Assembly (NCBI RefSeq): GCF_900497805.2 | Contig: NW_020953950.1 | Coordinates: forward strand, 1,441,338 to 1,505,337 | Origin: Vombatus ursinus | Lineage: Eukaryota; Chordata; Mammalia; Diprotodontia; Vombatidae | DNA length: 64,000 bases | Direction of reading: 5' to 3' | Shown here: piece by piece, positions 10,441-19,702 of the stretch | How positions within the stretch are numbered: the first letter of the stretch is position 1 | How the letters are laid out: every line of letters begins with the position of its first letter | Notes under the pieces: generated by a model | Seen by the model: the letters and a program-made list of their open reading frames with translations, nothing else | Told to the model about the DNA's origin: nothing | Databases searched by the model: none | Made by a program: the position numbers and the translations under genes

Positions 10441-10942
10441 CATAATCTACATATGAAAAAAATCTATGCTAGAACAAGGCAAAAAATACATACAGTGATC
10501 ACAACATGAGAGGAAAAAAACTACAAAACAAAGCTGAATGTGTTGTAATTATCAAATGCAAGGACCAACCATGGTTTCAGAGGACTGATGAGGAGGTGTG
10601 TGATCTACCACCTGACAAAGAGGTGATGAGCTCAGTTGAGACTTATACTCATAAGACACTGTCAATATGGGAATTTAATTTGCTTGCCTAGACATATTTA
10701 TTACAAGGGTTAGAAAACCATGATAATCAAGCTTGGCCCCAAAGAAGAGAGGAGAAAACATACCTCTCTTCATTTTGGGCAAAGGTAGAAAGCTTTTGGT
10801 ATGGACCTTTGTAACTAATGTCAAATTTAGTTGATGTGTTGATTAGTTTTTCTGAATTGCTTTTTATTCCTTCTCTCTTAAAAATGTTATAAGAGATGGC
10901 TCTCTAGGAATGACAAGGAGTGGGATATATTTGGAAATAATT
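10441..10942 (+). mobile_element. L1 3' UTR, old marsupial-type
   Basis: CAACATGAGAGG, AAAACAAAGCTGAATGTG, CAAGCTTGGCCCCAAAGAAG, TTGATGTGTTGATTAG and TTATAAGAGATGGCTCTCTA form the L1 3' UTR series seen again at 43200 and 49290. The arrangement around 10715 suggests two overlapping fragments. Confidence 0.7.
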
Positions 10943-11219
10943 GTGGAGGCTATGATGACTCACTCCTATAATCCCTGTGCATCGGGGAGACTGAGGTGGA
11001 CAGATCGCGAGCTTGAAAGTTCTGAGATGCAACAGGCTAAACCTATTGGGTGTCTGTCCTAAGTACCAAAATAGTGAGCTCCTGGGGGAAGGAGGTCACC
11101 AGGTTGCTTGAGGAGAGGCAAACTATTCCAGTTGAATAGATAAAAGTTCATGTACCCATTAGCAGTGAGTTGGACTCATAAGTGGTCCAACCTCTGTAAG
11201 AGAGGGAGACCCAGTCTGA
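10943..11219 (+). pseudogene. 7SL (SRP) RNA retropseudogene, near full length
   Basis: Follows 7SL RNA end to end. The Alu-domain part has CACTCCTATAATCCC, CGGGGAGACTGAGGTGGA, CAGATCGCGAGCTTGA and GGGTGTCTGTCCTAAGT. The S-domain part has GGTCACCAGGTTGCTTGAGG. The 3' end is GGGAGACCCAGTCTGA. The central S domain, absent from Alu or B1 SINEs, is present, so this derives from 7SL RNA itself. Many substitutions and an eroded 5' GCCGGGCGCG make a functional gene unlikely. It lies beside an L1 3' end and has a purine-rich tail. Confidence 0.88.
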
Positions 11220-11428
11220 GAGAGAGAGAGAGAGAAAGACAGACACACAGAGAAAGAAAGGGACAGAGAGGCAGAGAGATAGAGAAATGAGAAAGAAAGA
11301 AGGTGAAAGAGGGAGGGAGAGAGATGGAGAGGGAGGGAGGGAGTGAGGGANNNNNNNNNNGGAGGGAGAGAGATGGAGAGGGAGGGAGGGAGTGAGGGAA
11401 GAGGAGAAAGAGAGAGAGAGAGAGAGAA

Positions 11429-11461
<33 letters not shown>

Positions 11462-11545
11462 AGAAAGAAAGAAAGGAAGGAAGGAAGAGGGAGGGAAGGG
11501 GGAAAAAGAAGAAAGAATGAAAGAAAGATATAAAAAGTTAGCAAG
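11218..11545. repeat. Purine-rich (GA)n/(GGGA)n/(GAAA)n tract
   Basis: GAGA, GGGA and GAAA arrays following the 7SL pseudogene, probably an expanded A-rich tail. Holds an assembly gap at 11351-11360 flanked by identical 39-base segments. Confidence 0.95.
11351..11360. other. Assembly gap (10 N)
   Basis: Ten Ns inside the purine tract. 11312-11350 and 11361-11399 are identical, so the gap may be an unmerged contig overlap. Confidence 0.98.
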
Positions 11546-11619
11546 ATTTATTTTTAAAAGAATAATACCACACTTCTTTCTGGCTCTTAAATAAATATTT
11601 TGCACCATCTTGGATATGG

Positions 11620-11775
11620 TACAGTACCATATTCGGAGTCATTTGGAGTCAACAGTTCAGCCTGTGTGACTTTGGGCAAGCCACAGTATGGGTGAGCCTC
11701 AGTTTCCTCTTCTGTTAAATATGAGTATTTTGATAAAATGGCTTCTAAGATCCCTTGCATCTCTAAAGCCACAAT
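11620..11775 (+). mobile_element. MIR
   Basis: GTGTGACTTTGGGCAAGCCA, GAGCCTCAGTTTCCTCTTCT and CTTCTAAGATCCCTTGCATC are the MIR core and tail. Confidence 0.85.
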
Positions 11776-12040
11776 CTGCTCATTTTCAGGAAGAAAGCAA
11801 ACTCGAGCTTTCTGCTTGTCATTTGTCCTGGTTCTAATTTCAACATATGTCCACTGCATCCCCAGGTCTTACCCTGACCTGATGCTTTTGTTTGCCATTC
11901 TCTCTTCCATCTACCCACTAAGCTCCTGATCTCTAAACACTGGGCATTCTCCCAAGGCCCAAGTTTCAATTCTTGGCTAATCTAAACACTTACAAATCAC
12001 TCAATCCCCAGGGTAGCAAAGTGGTTCTTTCACAGACGGT

Positions 12041-12095
12041 CCCCTTTACAAGTTATAAAGCCAACTGTGCGAGTAGGCACTGGCTTGTAAAGGGG
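12041..12095. repeat. Perfect 12-bp inverted repeat, 31-nt loop
   Basis: CCCCTTTACAAG at 12041-12052 and CTTGTAAAGGGG at 12084-12095 are exact inverse complements, able to form a hairpin in DNA or RNA. Not part of any repeat family I recognise. Confidence 0.9.
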
Positions 12096-12141
12096 CTGTC
12101 ATTTCCCCCTTCGATGGGTGCACAAGGGCCCATTAGCAGGC

Positions 12142-12164
12142 GCTTTGCTTTCGAAAGCCAAAGC
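12142..12164. repeat. Near-perfect palindrome
   Basis: GCTTTGCTTTCG followed by AAAGCCAAAGC is self-complementary apart from one unpaired base, centred on TTCGAA. It lies 47 bp downstream of the hairpin. Confidence 0.85.
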
Positions 12165-12600
12165 AGGTGGCAGAGAGAACAGGAAATAGCTGATAAGCAG
12201 CTTGCACGCCTCCCGCCGATGCTTCCTGCTGCCCTGGTCTGATGTTGGGCTATTTGGAGCCCAGGCTGGGGGAAAGACATGGTGGAAATGGGTCATTAGC
12301 TTTCCCGAGGTTTTGCTCTGAACTTGGCTGGGAGGGAAGTCTGGCTAGCTTGCAGTCTTTTGAATGGGCAGCTCCAGCTTTGCTCCACACACCTCGCCTG
12401 CTAGGAAAAGGGGGGTGAGGCAGGCAGGTGCCTATCGATCAGGAGAGATTTTTGTTAACCTGCTTTTTGCTTTCTCCTTTAGATTAAACTATTGCCTCAA
12501 AAGAACAGTATAAGTTGGATGCAAACATAAAATGTTGGAAGACTCCCAAACAAATATTGTGGAGGCTTTGAGCATTTCTGAAACCATAATGCTGTACTCA

Positions 12601-13160
12601 CAGAATCACAGAACCATGGCAAGGAAGCTTGACGGTTATATTGGCCCAAACTCATCTGAATAACAATCCCTTCTATGACATAACAACAACAACAACAACC
12701 ACATAACACAACAACAATTTCTACAACACAACAGAGTGTTCCAGCACAGAGAGTCATGACTTTGGACTTAAAAGAATTGGGTTCCAATTAGGTCTCGAGC
12801 ATTTTTCTGTGTGACCTTAGGCAAGTCACTGAACCCCTCTGTACCTCAGTTTCCTTATCTGTAAGATGAAGAGGCTGTACTCGATGGCTTCTCAAGGCCA
12901 TTCCGCATCTTCATCAATGATTTTGTTTGAAACTCAACAAACACACGTTCAATCCAGCCTCTGCTGGAATGGGGGGCAACTTCCTGCCTCCTGAGACAGC
13001 CCACATTTTTTCTGGTTGATTTTAATCGTTGAGTGCTCTTTTCTTGTATCAAACTAAATCAACCTCCCTACAACTCTTACCCATTACTTCTAGTTCTCTG
13101 CCTTAGAGACCGACAGTATGAGTCTATTACTTCCATTTGTCAACATTTCAAATACTGGTA
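12601..13160 (-). mobile_element. L3/CR1 LINE, minus strand, with MIR insertion
   Basis: CACAGAATCACAGAACCATG at the left, then CCTCCTGAGACAGCCCACAT, CTACAACTCTTACCCATTAC and GAGTCTATTACTTCCATTTG are antisense L3. A (CAA)n run at 12676-12720 and a plus-strand MIR separate the parts. Confidence 0.75.
12725..12905 (+). mobile_element. MIR inside L3
   Basis: CTGTGTGACCTTAGGCAAGT, CTCAGTTTCCTTATCTGTAA and CTCAAGGCCATTCCGCATC form the MIR core and tail. Confidence 0.85.
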
Positions 13161-13230
13161 GAATCAGGAGAGGCTTCATAAAGGAAGTCAGTCAACAAGA
13201 ATTCACCAACACTTATGGTAGGCCAGAGTA
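13155..13230 (-). mobile_element. L2 3'-end fragment, minus strand
   Basis: AGTCAGTCAACAAGAATTC and CCAACACTTATGGTAGGCC resemble the reversed L2 terminus. The preceding GGTAGAATCAGGAGAGGCTT recurs at 13696. Confidence 0.55.
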
Positions 13231-13490
13231 TTCCCCATGAGCAGGAGTGTTCTGGTAAATATTTAACAATGGGATTTTCCAGAAAACAAAATGTATGCAC
13301 TCACACTTTTCAGTTTAATTTGTATTATTAATACATCTTGAGTCTAGACACTTAACAAGCGGACATGGAGGCAACATTTACAGGGATAAGTGTGAGTTAA
13401 TTTTAAAAGGAGGAAAACATGAATGTATTTCCTAACAACTGAACTTTCCCCCAAATGAAATGAAAATAAAAATGAAAAAAATCAGATAAG
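13231..13490. other. Unassigned AT-rich segment
   Basis: Contains GTTCTGGTAAATATTTAACA and similar AT-rich sequence that looks repeat-like. I cannot place it in a family. Confidence 0.35.
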
Positions 13491-13645
13491 TCATGGGGAG
13501 GTAATGAGCTCTGCTTTATTTTCCAAGCAAAGACTGGATGGTCACTTGCCGGGGATGATGTTGAGGGCATTCTTGGTCAGATGGGGATTGGATTAGATGA
13601 ATGGTGGGGGCCTTTCAAGTCCAAAATGTTATGATTTTGCGCCAA
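13491..13645 (+). mobile_element. L3/CR1 3' end
   Basis: AAGACTGGATGGTCACTTGC, GGGATGATGTTGAGGGCATT and GATTGGATTAGATGAATGG are the CR1/L3 3' terminal region. Confidence 0.85.
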
Positions 13646-13689
13646 GGAAGAACCAAACAAAAAAAAAATTAAAGAGGGGAAGGATAGTA

Positions 13690-13845
13690 ACAACCGGTAG
13701 AATCAGGAGAGGCTTTGCATAGGTGATCAGTCAAGAAGCATTTATAAGCACTTACTGTGTCCAGGAATTGTATCCCTGTCCTGAAGGACCTTATATTCTG
13801 ATGGGGAGACAACATTATCTATATCTATGTCTATATCTATGCCTA
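13690..13845 (-). mobile_element. L2 3' end, minus strand
   Basis: AAGCATTTATAAGCACTTAC and GAAGGACCTTATATTCTGAT match the reversed L2 terminus. A TCTATA-type run follows at 13818-13845. Confidence 0.8.
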
Positions 13846-14244
13846 TAAACTCTCATTTATGAAGTCCCTACTGTGTGACAGGCACCATGCTAAGGGCTTT
13901 ACATATAATACCTCTTTTGTTGAGAAAGCCGTTCTGGCAGAACATTCTGGTGGTGGAATAAGCAGATCTGCCCTACATCTGCCCGTAGTAGTACCGCTAC
14001 CTCTTCCCAAATCTCCTCCACTGTTGCCCACACCATTTTTCTGACCACTGGGAGTTGCTGCCAAGACCCCAAGATGGATCCCCGAGAATGTTCTGATTGG
14101 TCTACCATTCTTTGTTACCTCTATGCCTTGCAAACTCCCACTCCCCATTTCTGAATCACACGGGTTACCTAGGAGCAATGACTCCCAATTCCCACCTCCC
14201 TTATTCTCATCCATAGCCATCTCAACCACAGGTTCATGGTTCAC
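13846..14244. other. L2-like fragment then unassigned sequence
   Basis: 13848-13915 resembles a reversed L2 end (CCCTACTGTGTGACAGGCAC). 13920-14244 is unassigned. A 133-codon minus-strand frame (13843-14244) has no recognisable domain and begins in repeat sequence, so it is not called a gene. Confidence 0.4.
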
Positions 14245-14576
14245 TGAATCACCAATCTAGAAGGACCACAGAAGAGGCTCGGGGGTGGGGAATCTGTGGC
14301 CTTGAGGCCACATGTGGCCCTCTAGGTCCTCAAGTGAGGCCCTTTGACTGAATCCAAACTTCATAGAACAAATCCCCTTCATAAAAGGATTTGTTCTGTA
14401 ATATGTGGACTCAGTTAAAAGGCTGCACTCAGGGACCTAGAAGGCCACATGTGGCCTCAAGGCCGCAGGTTCCCTACCTCTGGCTCAGTCCAATTACCTC
14501 ATTTCACAGATGAGGAAACTGAGGCCCAGAGAGTTTAGGTGACTTGCCTGATTACACAAGGAAGAAGTGATGATGC
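14245..14576 (-). mobile_element. MIR, minus strand, split by hAT
   Basis: AATCTAGAAGGACCACAG on the left and AGTCCAATTACCTCATTTCA, CAGATGAGGAAACTGAGG on the right are contiguous parts of one reversed MIR, interrupted by the hAT element. Confidence 0.85.
14280..14482. mobile_element. Palindromic hAT-type MITE, 203 bp
   Basis: Left GGGGGTGGGGAATCTGTGGC and right GCAGGTTCCCTACCTCTG are terminal inverted repeats. GGCCACATGTGGCC with CTAGGTCC occurs near the left end and in inverse near the right. Same family as 25431-25569. TSD eroded (GGCTC visible on both sides). Confidence 0.82.
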
Positions 14577-14689
14577 CCTATAATCTCCAGTTTAGAGTGC
14601 ATATCACTGCCTCAACCTTCTTCTCCTGTGCCCCATTCCAATCTGCCCACTTATTCTACTGTGCCCATTGGAATTCATGTTCCATAATC

Positions 14690-14822
14690 AACAAACAGGG
14701 TTAAGTGACTTGCCTAGGGTCACACCACTACTAAGTATCTGAGGCCAGATTTGAACTCAGGAAGATGAATGTGTCTTAATCCACATCCAGCATTCTAGCC
14801 ACTCCACCATCTAGTGGCTCTG
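14690..14822 (-). mobile_element. CORE-SINE (MIR/Mar-type), minus strand
   Basis: AGTGACTTGCCTAGGGTCAC, GAGGCCAGATTTGAACTCAG and the head-side CACTCCACCATCTAGTGGC. Confidence 0.85.
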
Positions 14823-17080
14823 TCTTCATTGACATCCAGTGTCAAACCCAAAGTCTGGATTAATCCCACCATCTTTCTTCTCTGCTGCTGCTCATGTGCT
14901 GATGTATAGAGCTGGAGCAAGTTACAGGACTGAGCTGACCACATGTGCTACAAACTCATGTTATCAGATTTCAACAGGCCCCTCACTATAGCAAGGCAGT
15001 CTTCTCTAATTGATTCCCCAGACCACTCACCACAGTGTCTATTCTAAACCTTCTCTTCCCTGCTCATGCCTCTCAAATCTCACCCTCTCAGCTGTGGATC
15101 TTGCCTCTTACTTTACTGAAAAAAAAATGAGACCATTCTATACGAGCTCCTTATTCTCAGCATCTCTTGATCTCAAAACCCCTTGACATCATTCCCCACT
15201 CTCTTCTCCTTTCCCCCAGTCTCTGATGAAATTAGTAGCCCTTGTCTTTGCCAAGGTCAGCCCTTCTATATGTGCCCTTTATCTATTCTCTCCCATTTTC
15301 TCCCAGAGATTTTCCCCTCAATTATATTTTCACTCTGCCTCTCTCTCTTTCTTTGCCCTCTCTCCTTTTCTCTCTCTCTCTCTGTCTCTCCCTTTGCCCT
15401 CTCTCCTCTCTCTCTCCTTCTCTCTATCTCTGTCTTTCTGTCTGTCTCTCCCTTTGCCCTCTCTCCTTCTCTGTCTCTTCTCTCTCTCTGTCCCCATCTG
15501 TCTCTGTCTCTCTCTTTCTCTCCTTCTTACGTCTTCAATATTTCCTTATACATTGATTTTCTTCCCTTACAGCCTTGAAACATGCTTTAGCATAAATAAA
15601 ACCCCTCACCAGACTTTACCATCCCTTTAAGTTGCCATCCCATATTTCTCCTCCCTTTCTTCATCCTCAACTCCTAAAAACAAGCTCATTAAATTCACTG
15701 CTTCTACTTCCTTTTCTCTCTCTCTCCTCAACCCTTTGCCATATGATTTCCAACATTGTCGTTCAGCTTACCTGCTCTTTAACAATGATCTTTTAATTGC
15801 CAGATCTGATGATCTTTTCTTAGTCTTCATCCTTCTTGGCCTCTCTATGGCATTTGACATGGCTGACCACCTTCTCCTCCTGGACACTCTTCCTTTTCTG
15901 TGCTTTCATGACATATTTTCTCTTGCTTCTCTTCCTGTCTGACTAATACTTCCAAGTCTCATTTGCTGGATCACTATCTGTATCATCCCTGCTAACTATG
16001 AGGGCTTCTCTCTCTATGCTCCTTTTCTCAATGACCTCATCAGCTGCCATAGGTTTAATGATTATTTCTATGTAGATGACTCCCATATCTAGATATCCAG
16101 CCCCAAGCTTTCTCCTCAGCTCTAATTTCCCATCACCAACTGCCATTTCACATTCAATATTGGATGACCAGAAGCATCTCAAACCTGACATGTCCAAAAC
16201 AGGACCCATTAAGTTTCCCTTCAAACTCATGATGATTCCAAGTCTTCCCATTTCTATCAAGGGCACCACCCTTATTCCAGTTCTCAGGTTTGTACCCTTG
16301 GCATTATCTTCAGATCACCACTCTCTGCACATCACATATCCAATCAGATGTCAAACCTTCCTGTTTCTTTCACCATAATACTTCTCGTATCTTACCCTTT
16401 CTCTCTGCTTACACAACATCCATCTTAGGTCAGGGCCACAGCATTCTCACCAGCACTATTCCGATGGCTTTTTACTTGGTCTCCCTGCCTCAAGTATTCA
16501 AGTATTCAATCCATCCTTCACATGGCTGGAAGTGATCTTCCTTAAGGGCAGAGCTGATCACATCACTCCCTTACTCTATCAATTCCCATGGTTTCCTATT
16601 GCCTCTAAAATAAAATATAATTTCTGGCTTTTAAAGCCCTTTACAACCTGACCCCAATTGATTTTTCTAGTCTTATTACACATCACATACTTTCAGCCCT
16701 CTACAGTTCTGCCCAATTGACTTTCACACGCTGCCCCCCACCTCACCCCCTTGACTGGAATCCATTCCTTCCTCACTGCCACCTCACTGAATCCTGGATT
16801 TTTTTCAAGGCACACCTCTAACACTCTACCAAGCCTTTCTTGATCCCCATACGTGCCAGTGCTCTCCCTCCCTAACTATCTTTTATCTAACAAACTTGTA
16901 TTTATTTGGTGTATACATTTTGTATTCATTTGATGTGTACTTATATACATACATGTTGTTTCCCCTGATAGAATGGAAGCTCCCTGAGGGCAAAGGCTAT
17001 TTCATTTTTGTCTTTAGATCTCCAGCACCTAGCACAGTGTCGGGCGCACAGTAGGCACTTAACAAATGTTGCCTGGATTG
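14823..17080 (+). mobile_element. Long L2 LINE relic with RT domain, 2.26 kb
   Basis: The longest LINE piece here, covering most of ORF2 after the endonuclease, the reverse transcriptase and the 3' UTR. TTCTATGTAGATGAC at 16066-16080 encodes F-Y-V-D-D, the RT active-site motif (usually Y-A-D-D in this family), with a stop three codons later. A frame at 16076-16378 keeps KHLKPDMSKTGPIKFP, matching the L2 stretch HLKLNMSKTE. The end is GCACCTAGCACAGTGTCGGG and AGGCACTTAACAAATG. A (TC)n expansion at 15340-15530 interrupts it. Many stops and indels make it inactive. Confidence 0.9.
15340..15530. repeat. (TC)n-rich tract inside L2
   Basis: TCTC and CCCTTTGCCCTCTCTCC units recur three to four times, so a minisatellite-like period overlies the dinucleotide bias. 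Source of serine/leucine-rich false frames. Confidence 0.9.
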
Positions 17081-17084
17081 TTGT

Positions 17085-17225
17085 TGTTTTGTTGCCGTTC
17101 ATCCTTCATTTTCGGGAGAAAACCAATGACATCATTGGGTCATGTTTTGACATGCATGTGATTTGGATTTAAAGTGAGGCAGAGATGCACAAAGTCGTCA
17201 GCTTCACTTTATCTTCCAGAGTCAT
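17085..17225 (+). mobile_element. RTE-like marsupial element, 5' part
   Basis: CATCCTTCATTTTCGGGAGA, ACCAATGACATCATTGGG, GTGAGGCAGAGATGCACAAA and ATCTTCCAGAGTCATTGA match the 5' region of the family also seen at 44595 and 52243. It directly follows an L2 terminus. Confidence 0.65.
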
Positions 17226-17264
17226 TGATTATATTATATTAGACATTACAAGTATTATGGAATT

Positions 17265-17562
17265 TGACTTATTCTGCTTGACCCCAGAGGATGCTGGAGG
17301 ACTGGGGACCAATGGGTAAAAGTGACAGGGAGCCTAATTTTGAGTGAAAAATAATGCAAAGCTGTCTAACAATTAGAGCTATTGGTCCAGAAGTCAAATG
17401 GGTTACCTCAGGAGGAGCTGAGTTCCCCATTACTAGAGGTTTTCTGGGAGAAGTTGAATGAGCTCTTATAAAGGAGTACCACAGATTAAGATTTCTGTTG
17501 TAGGTGGGGGGTTGGGTTAAATGTTTTCAGAGGTTCTCCTTGTCACTGAGATTCTGTTTTGC
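17265..17562 (+). mobile_element. L3/CR1 3' end
   Basis: TCTGCTTGACCCCAGAGGAT, CTAACAATTAGAGCTATTGG, GAGTTCCCCATTACTAGAGG and the CR1-type 3' end. Confidence 0.85.
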
Positions 17563-17762
17563 AGTGTGGTTTGGTAGAAATAATGTTGAACGTGGAGTCA
17601 GAAAGACCTGAGTTCAAATCCTGCCTGAGACGCTCACCAGTTTAATGTCTCTGAGAAATTAATGCTCTCCAGCCTCAGTTTCCTCATCTGTAAAATGAAG
17701 GGATCAGACTCCATTAGCTGTAAGGTTCTCTCTAACTCTAAATCTATGTTCCTATGATTCCA
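17563..17762 (+). mobile_element. MIR
   Basis: CGTGGAGTCAGAAAGACCTG, CTCAGTTTCCTCATCTGTAA and CTAACTCTAAATCTATGTTC. Confidence 0.9.
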
Positions 17763-18345
17763 TAGGTATACATAGTCTTCAATAGTAGAGCGCTAAGTCA
17801 TCAGGAAAACAGGAGCCATGGGACAAAGACTATCAGTCATTCCTGCTGCAAGAAGGCAGTGGTCTCTTTAATTGCACTGCTTGGTTTTTTCCCCCTTTTT
17901 TATTAGTTATTTTCCATTTGTATCAGTAGTACTGGGAATTGTTTATCAGTGCTAATGATCTGGTCCTCCAGAGCCCGATTTAGTCCAAAGTGAAAATGTT
18001 AAGAAATAAATTGAATCTGCAGCAATACATCAAAGGGAAGAGAAACAGAGTAACAGCCAGGGCCCTTCTCTCTGGGGGTGTCAGCTTGATGGACTACGGG
18101 GGCAATGGTTTCCTCCCAGTGTCCAAGGCTCTTCCTCAAGCTGGCTTTACGCATAGGCTGAATAGGCAGGTGCCCACTAAAGAAATATTCCTCTCCATCC
18201 CTGACCAAAGGCATCTCTGCCCAGGACTCTGCCAAAAAAGTCTGAAATTTCCCATCTCTGTGTCCTTGGTGGAATGTTCCAGGATACTTTTGAAAGGCTC
18301 AGGTTCTCTGGAAGGGCAACACAAGAGACATTATGGCGCAATGGA
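17763..18345. other. Repeat-free block, candidate conserved non-coding DNA
   Basis: The part at 17860-18030 is AT-rich with TCTCTTTAATTGCACTGC and CAGTGCTAATGATCTGG. A 127-codon plus frame (17990-18373) runs into an L2 fragment and has no known domain. No gene called. Confidence 0.4.
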
Positions 18346-18485
18346 AATCAATCGATTCATAAGCATTTGTTAAGCTCCTGCTTGGTGCCAGGAACTGTGC
18401 CAGGTGCTAGAGATAACAAAGACAAACACCACACAGTCCTTGACCTTGAAGAGTTTACACTGTAGTAGGGACAACGGTGGTCCAA
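18346..18485 (-). mobile_element. L2 3' end, minus strand
   Basis: CATAAGCATTTGTTAAGCTC, TGCCAGGTGCTAGAGATAAC and CCTTGAAGAGTTTACACTG. Confidence 0.85.
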
Positions 18486-18504
18486 AAATGCAATAAGTAA
18501 ATAC

Positions 18505-18668
18505 AAAGTACCCTTGGAATCAGAAGGTTTGAATCCTGATTCTGCCACCAGCATGACGCTGGCCAGCCCCTGAGCTCTCTGAACCCAAGTTTGCCCATTT
18601 GCAAAATGGCGGAATTGGATTAAATGAATTCTAAGGTCCCTTCCTGCTCTAAAGTCTATAATGGCCTA
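18505..18668 (+). mobile_element. MIR
   Basis: AGTTTGCCCATTTGCAAAAT and AAGGTCCCTTCCTGCTCTAA, diverged MIR core and tail. Confidence 0.75.
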
Positions 18669-18704
18669 TGAGAATAGCCAGCTAATAAAAAAGTGCTAGA
18701 GTTA

Positions 18705-18850
18705 GAGGCCTTAGATCATAGAACTAGAGCTGGGAGGGCATCTAGAATAACATTCTCATTACAGATGAGAAGACTTAAAAGTGGTTCATCCAAGGTCTAG
18801 CAGGTTCTTGCTAGCAGAGGCAAGATTTGAACACAGATTCCCTGGTTTGG
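18705..18850 (-). mobile_element. MIR, minus strand
   Basis: AGAGCTGGGAGGGCATCTAG, ATTACAGATGAGAAGAC and GCAAGATTTGAACACAG. Confidence 0.8.
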
Positions 18851-18889
18851 ACAGGCAGAGGACGGGGAATGGAATCCTAGCTTTGTTAC

Positions 18890-19062
18890 TTATGGGATGT
18901 GTGATACTTTCATTCTCCACTCCGAGTGTTCATGTGGACCATTTGTGCCTGACCTGTGATAGAGCCTTCTGAGATCATTTTGGTCTGATCAGCTACAGTC
19001 CTTGACTCCAACATGGTAACGCCATTCTGGCCCTCTTTGGGAACAAAGCACAGTCGCTATTC
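18890..19062 (+). mobile_element. RTE-like marsupial element, 3' part with zinc-finger remnant
   Basis: GGACCATTTGTGCCTGACCT encodes DHLCLTCDRAF, followed after a stop by DHFGLISYS. This is a decayed C-x2-C-x12-H finger like those at the C-termini of some LINE endonuclease/RT proteins. The end (CCTCTTTGGGAACAAAGCAC) is an imperfect inverse of this family's 5' end. I believe it belongs to the same family as 52243; the formal family name is not certain. Confidence 0.55.
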
Positions 19063-19179
19063 TTCCATTCTCAGGGCCTCAGTAACAAGAGGAATGTTTC
19101 TACGATTTCTAAGAAGGCTTCCTGCTGGAAACCCTAGCCACCCTATGAGAACGCTCAGTGATTACCATTGTAGTTATTT

Positions 19180-19275
19180 GTTTCTTTTTACTTTTTATTT
19201 TCAGTTCCGAATTCCATTCTTCTTTCTACTCCTCCCACTCATTGAGAAAGAAAGAAATACATATCAAGTCATATT
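19180..19275 (-). mobile_element. L1 3' UTR fragment, minus strand
   Basis: TTTTCAGTTCCGAATTCCAT, CCTCCCACTCATTGAGAAAG and AAATACATATCAAGTCATAT match the reversed end of marsupial L1 (compare 38427, 60690). Confidence 0.65.
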
Positions 19276-19465
19276 GTTGTCATTATAATTAAGTGATCAG
19301 ATCATCTAGCCAGTCACCTAGCAGAGAGGACCTTGAAGGAGTGGGACCCAAGACTTGTAAGTTCTGACAGGGCAGGGACGGGGGATGATCTGGACCTTGG
19401 GTATCCCAGGGTGTATTTTAGAGAAGCAACACCAGAAGCAGGGTGTATTTTACAAAAGAACACCA
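19276..19465. other. Unassigned, with a 2-copy 33-bp tandem repeat
   Basis: AGGGTGTATTTTAGAGAAGC at 19408 and GGGTGTATTTTACAAAAGAA at 19441 each continue to ACACCAGAAGCA, two diverged tandem units (19408-19471) next to a Mar-1 insertion. Confidence 0.6.
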
Positions 19466-19702
19466 GAAGCAACTAGGTGTCACAGTGGATAGAGCACTGG
19501 ACCTGGAGTCAGGAAGACTCATCTTGATTTAACTTGACTTCAAATCCAGCCTCAGACACTTACTAGTTAGGTGACCCTGGGCAAGTTGCTTAATCCTATT
19601 TGTCTCAGTTTCCCCATCTGCAAGACGAGCTAGAGAAGGAACTGGCAAACCACTCCAGTAATTCTGCCAAAAAGTTGGACACAACTGAAAAACGACTGAC
19701 CG
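19466..19702 (+). mobile_element. Mar-1 CORE-SINE, full length
   Basis: Head AACTAGGTGTCACAGTGGAT, core GGTGACCCTGGGCAAGTTGC and Bov-B-like tail GGAACTGGCAAACCACTCCA then AAAAAGTTGGACACAACTGA. The tail is the recognition end used by an RTE/Bov-B LINE, not poly(A). Confidence 0.92.

Larger units (their letters stand above)
11776..12600. other. Repeat-free block with inverted repeats
   Basis: About 820 bp without recognised repeats and, in its middle, richer in CpG than its surroundings. It contains a perfect 12-bp inverted repeat and a 23-bp near-palindrome (next two entries). No convincing open frame or splice signals. Confidence 0.4.

Noticed and set aside
10943-11219. Functional 7SL RNA gene
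   Set aside because: Heavily substituted, eroded 5' end and no recognisable upstream 7SL promoter; fits a retropseudogene.
11159-11608. 149-codon Ser/Leu frame
   Set aside because: Runs through a purine microsatellite and an assembly gap.
13843-14244. 133-codon minus frame
   Set aside because: No domain, begins in L2-like sequence, ends at a MIR boundary; no splice or promoter context. Chance is likelier.
15183-15630. 131-134 codon Ser/Leu frames
   Set aside because: (TC)n expansion within the L2 relic.
17990-18373. 127-codon plus frame
   Set aside because: Runs into an L2 fragment, overlaps a 78-codon antisense frame, no recognised domain.
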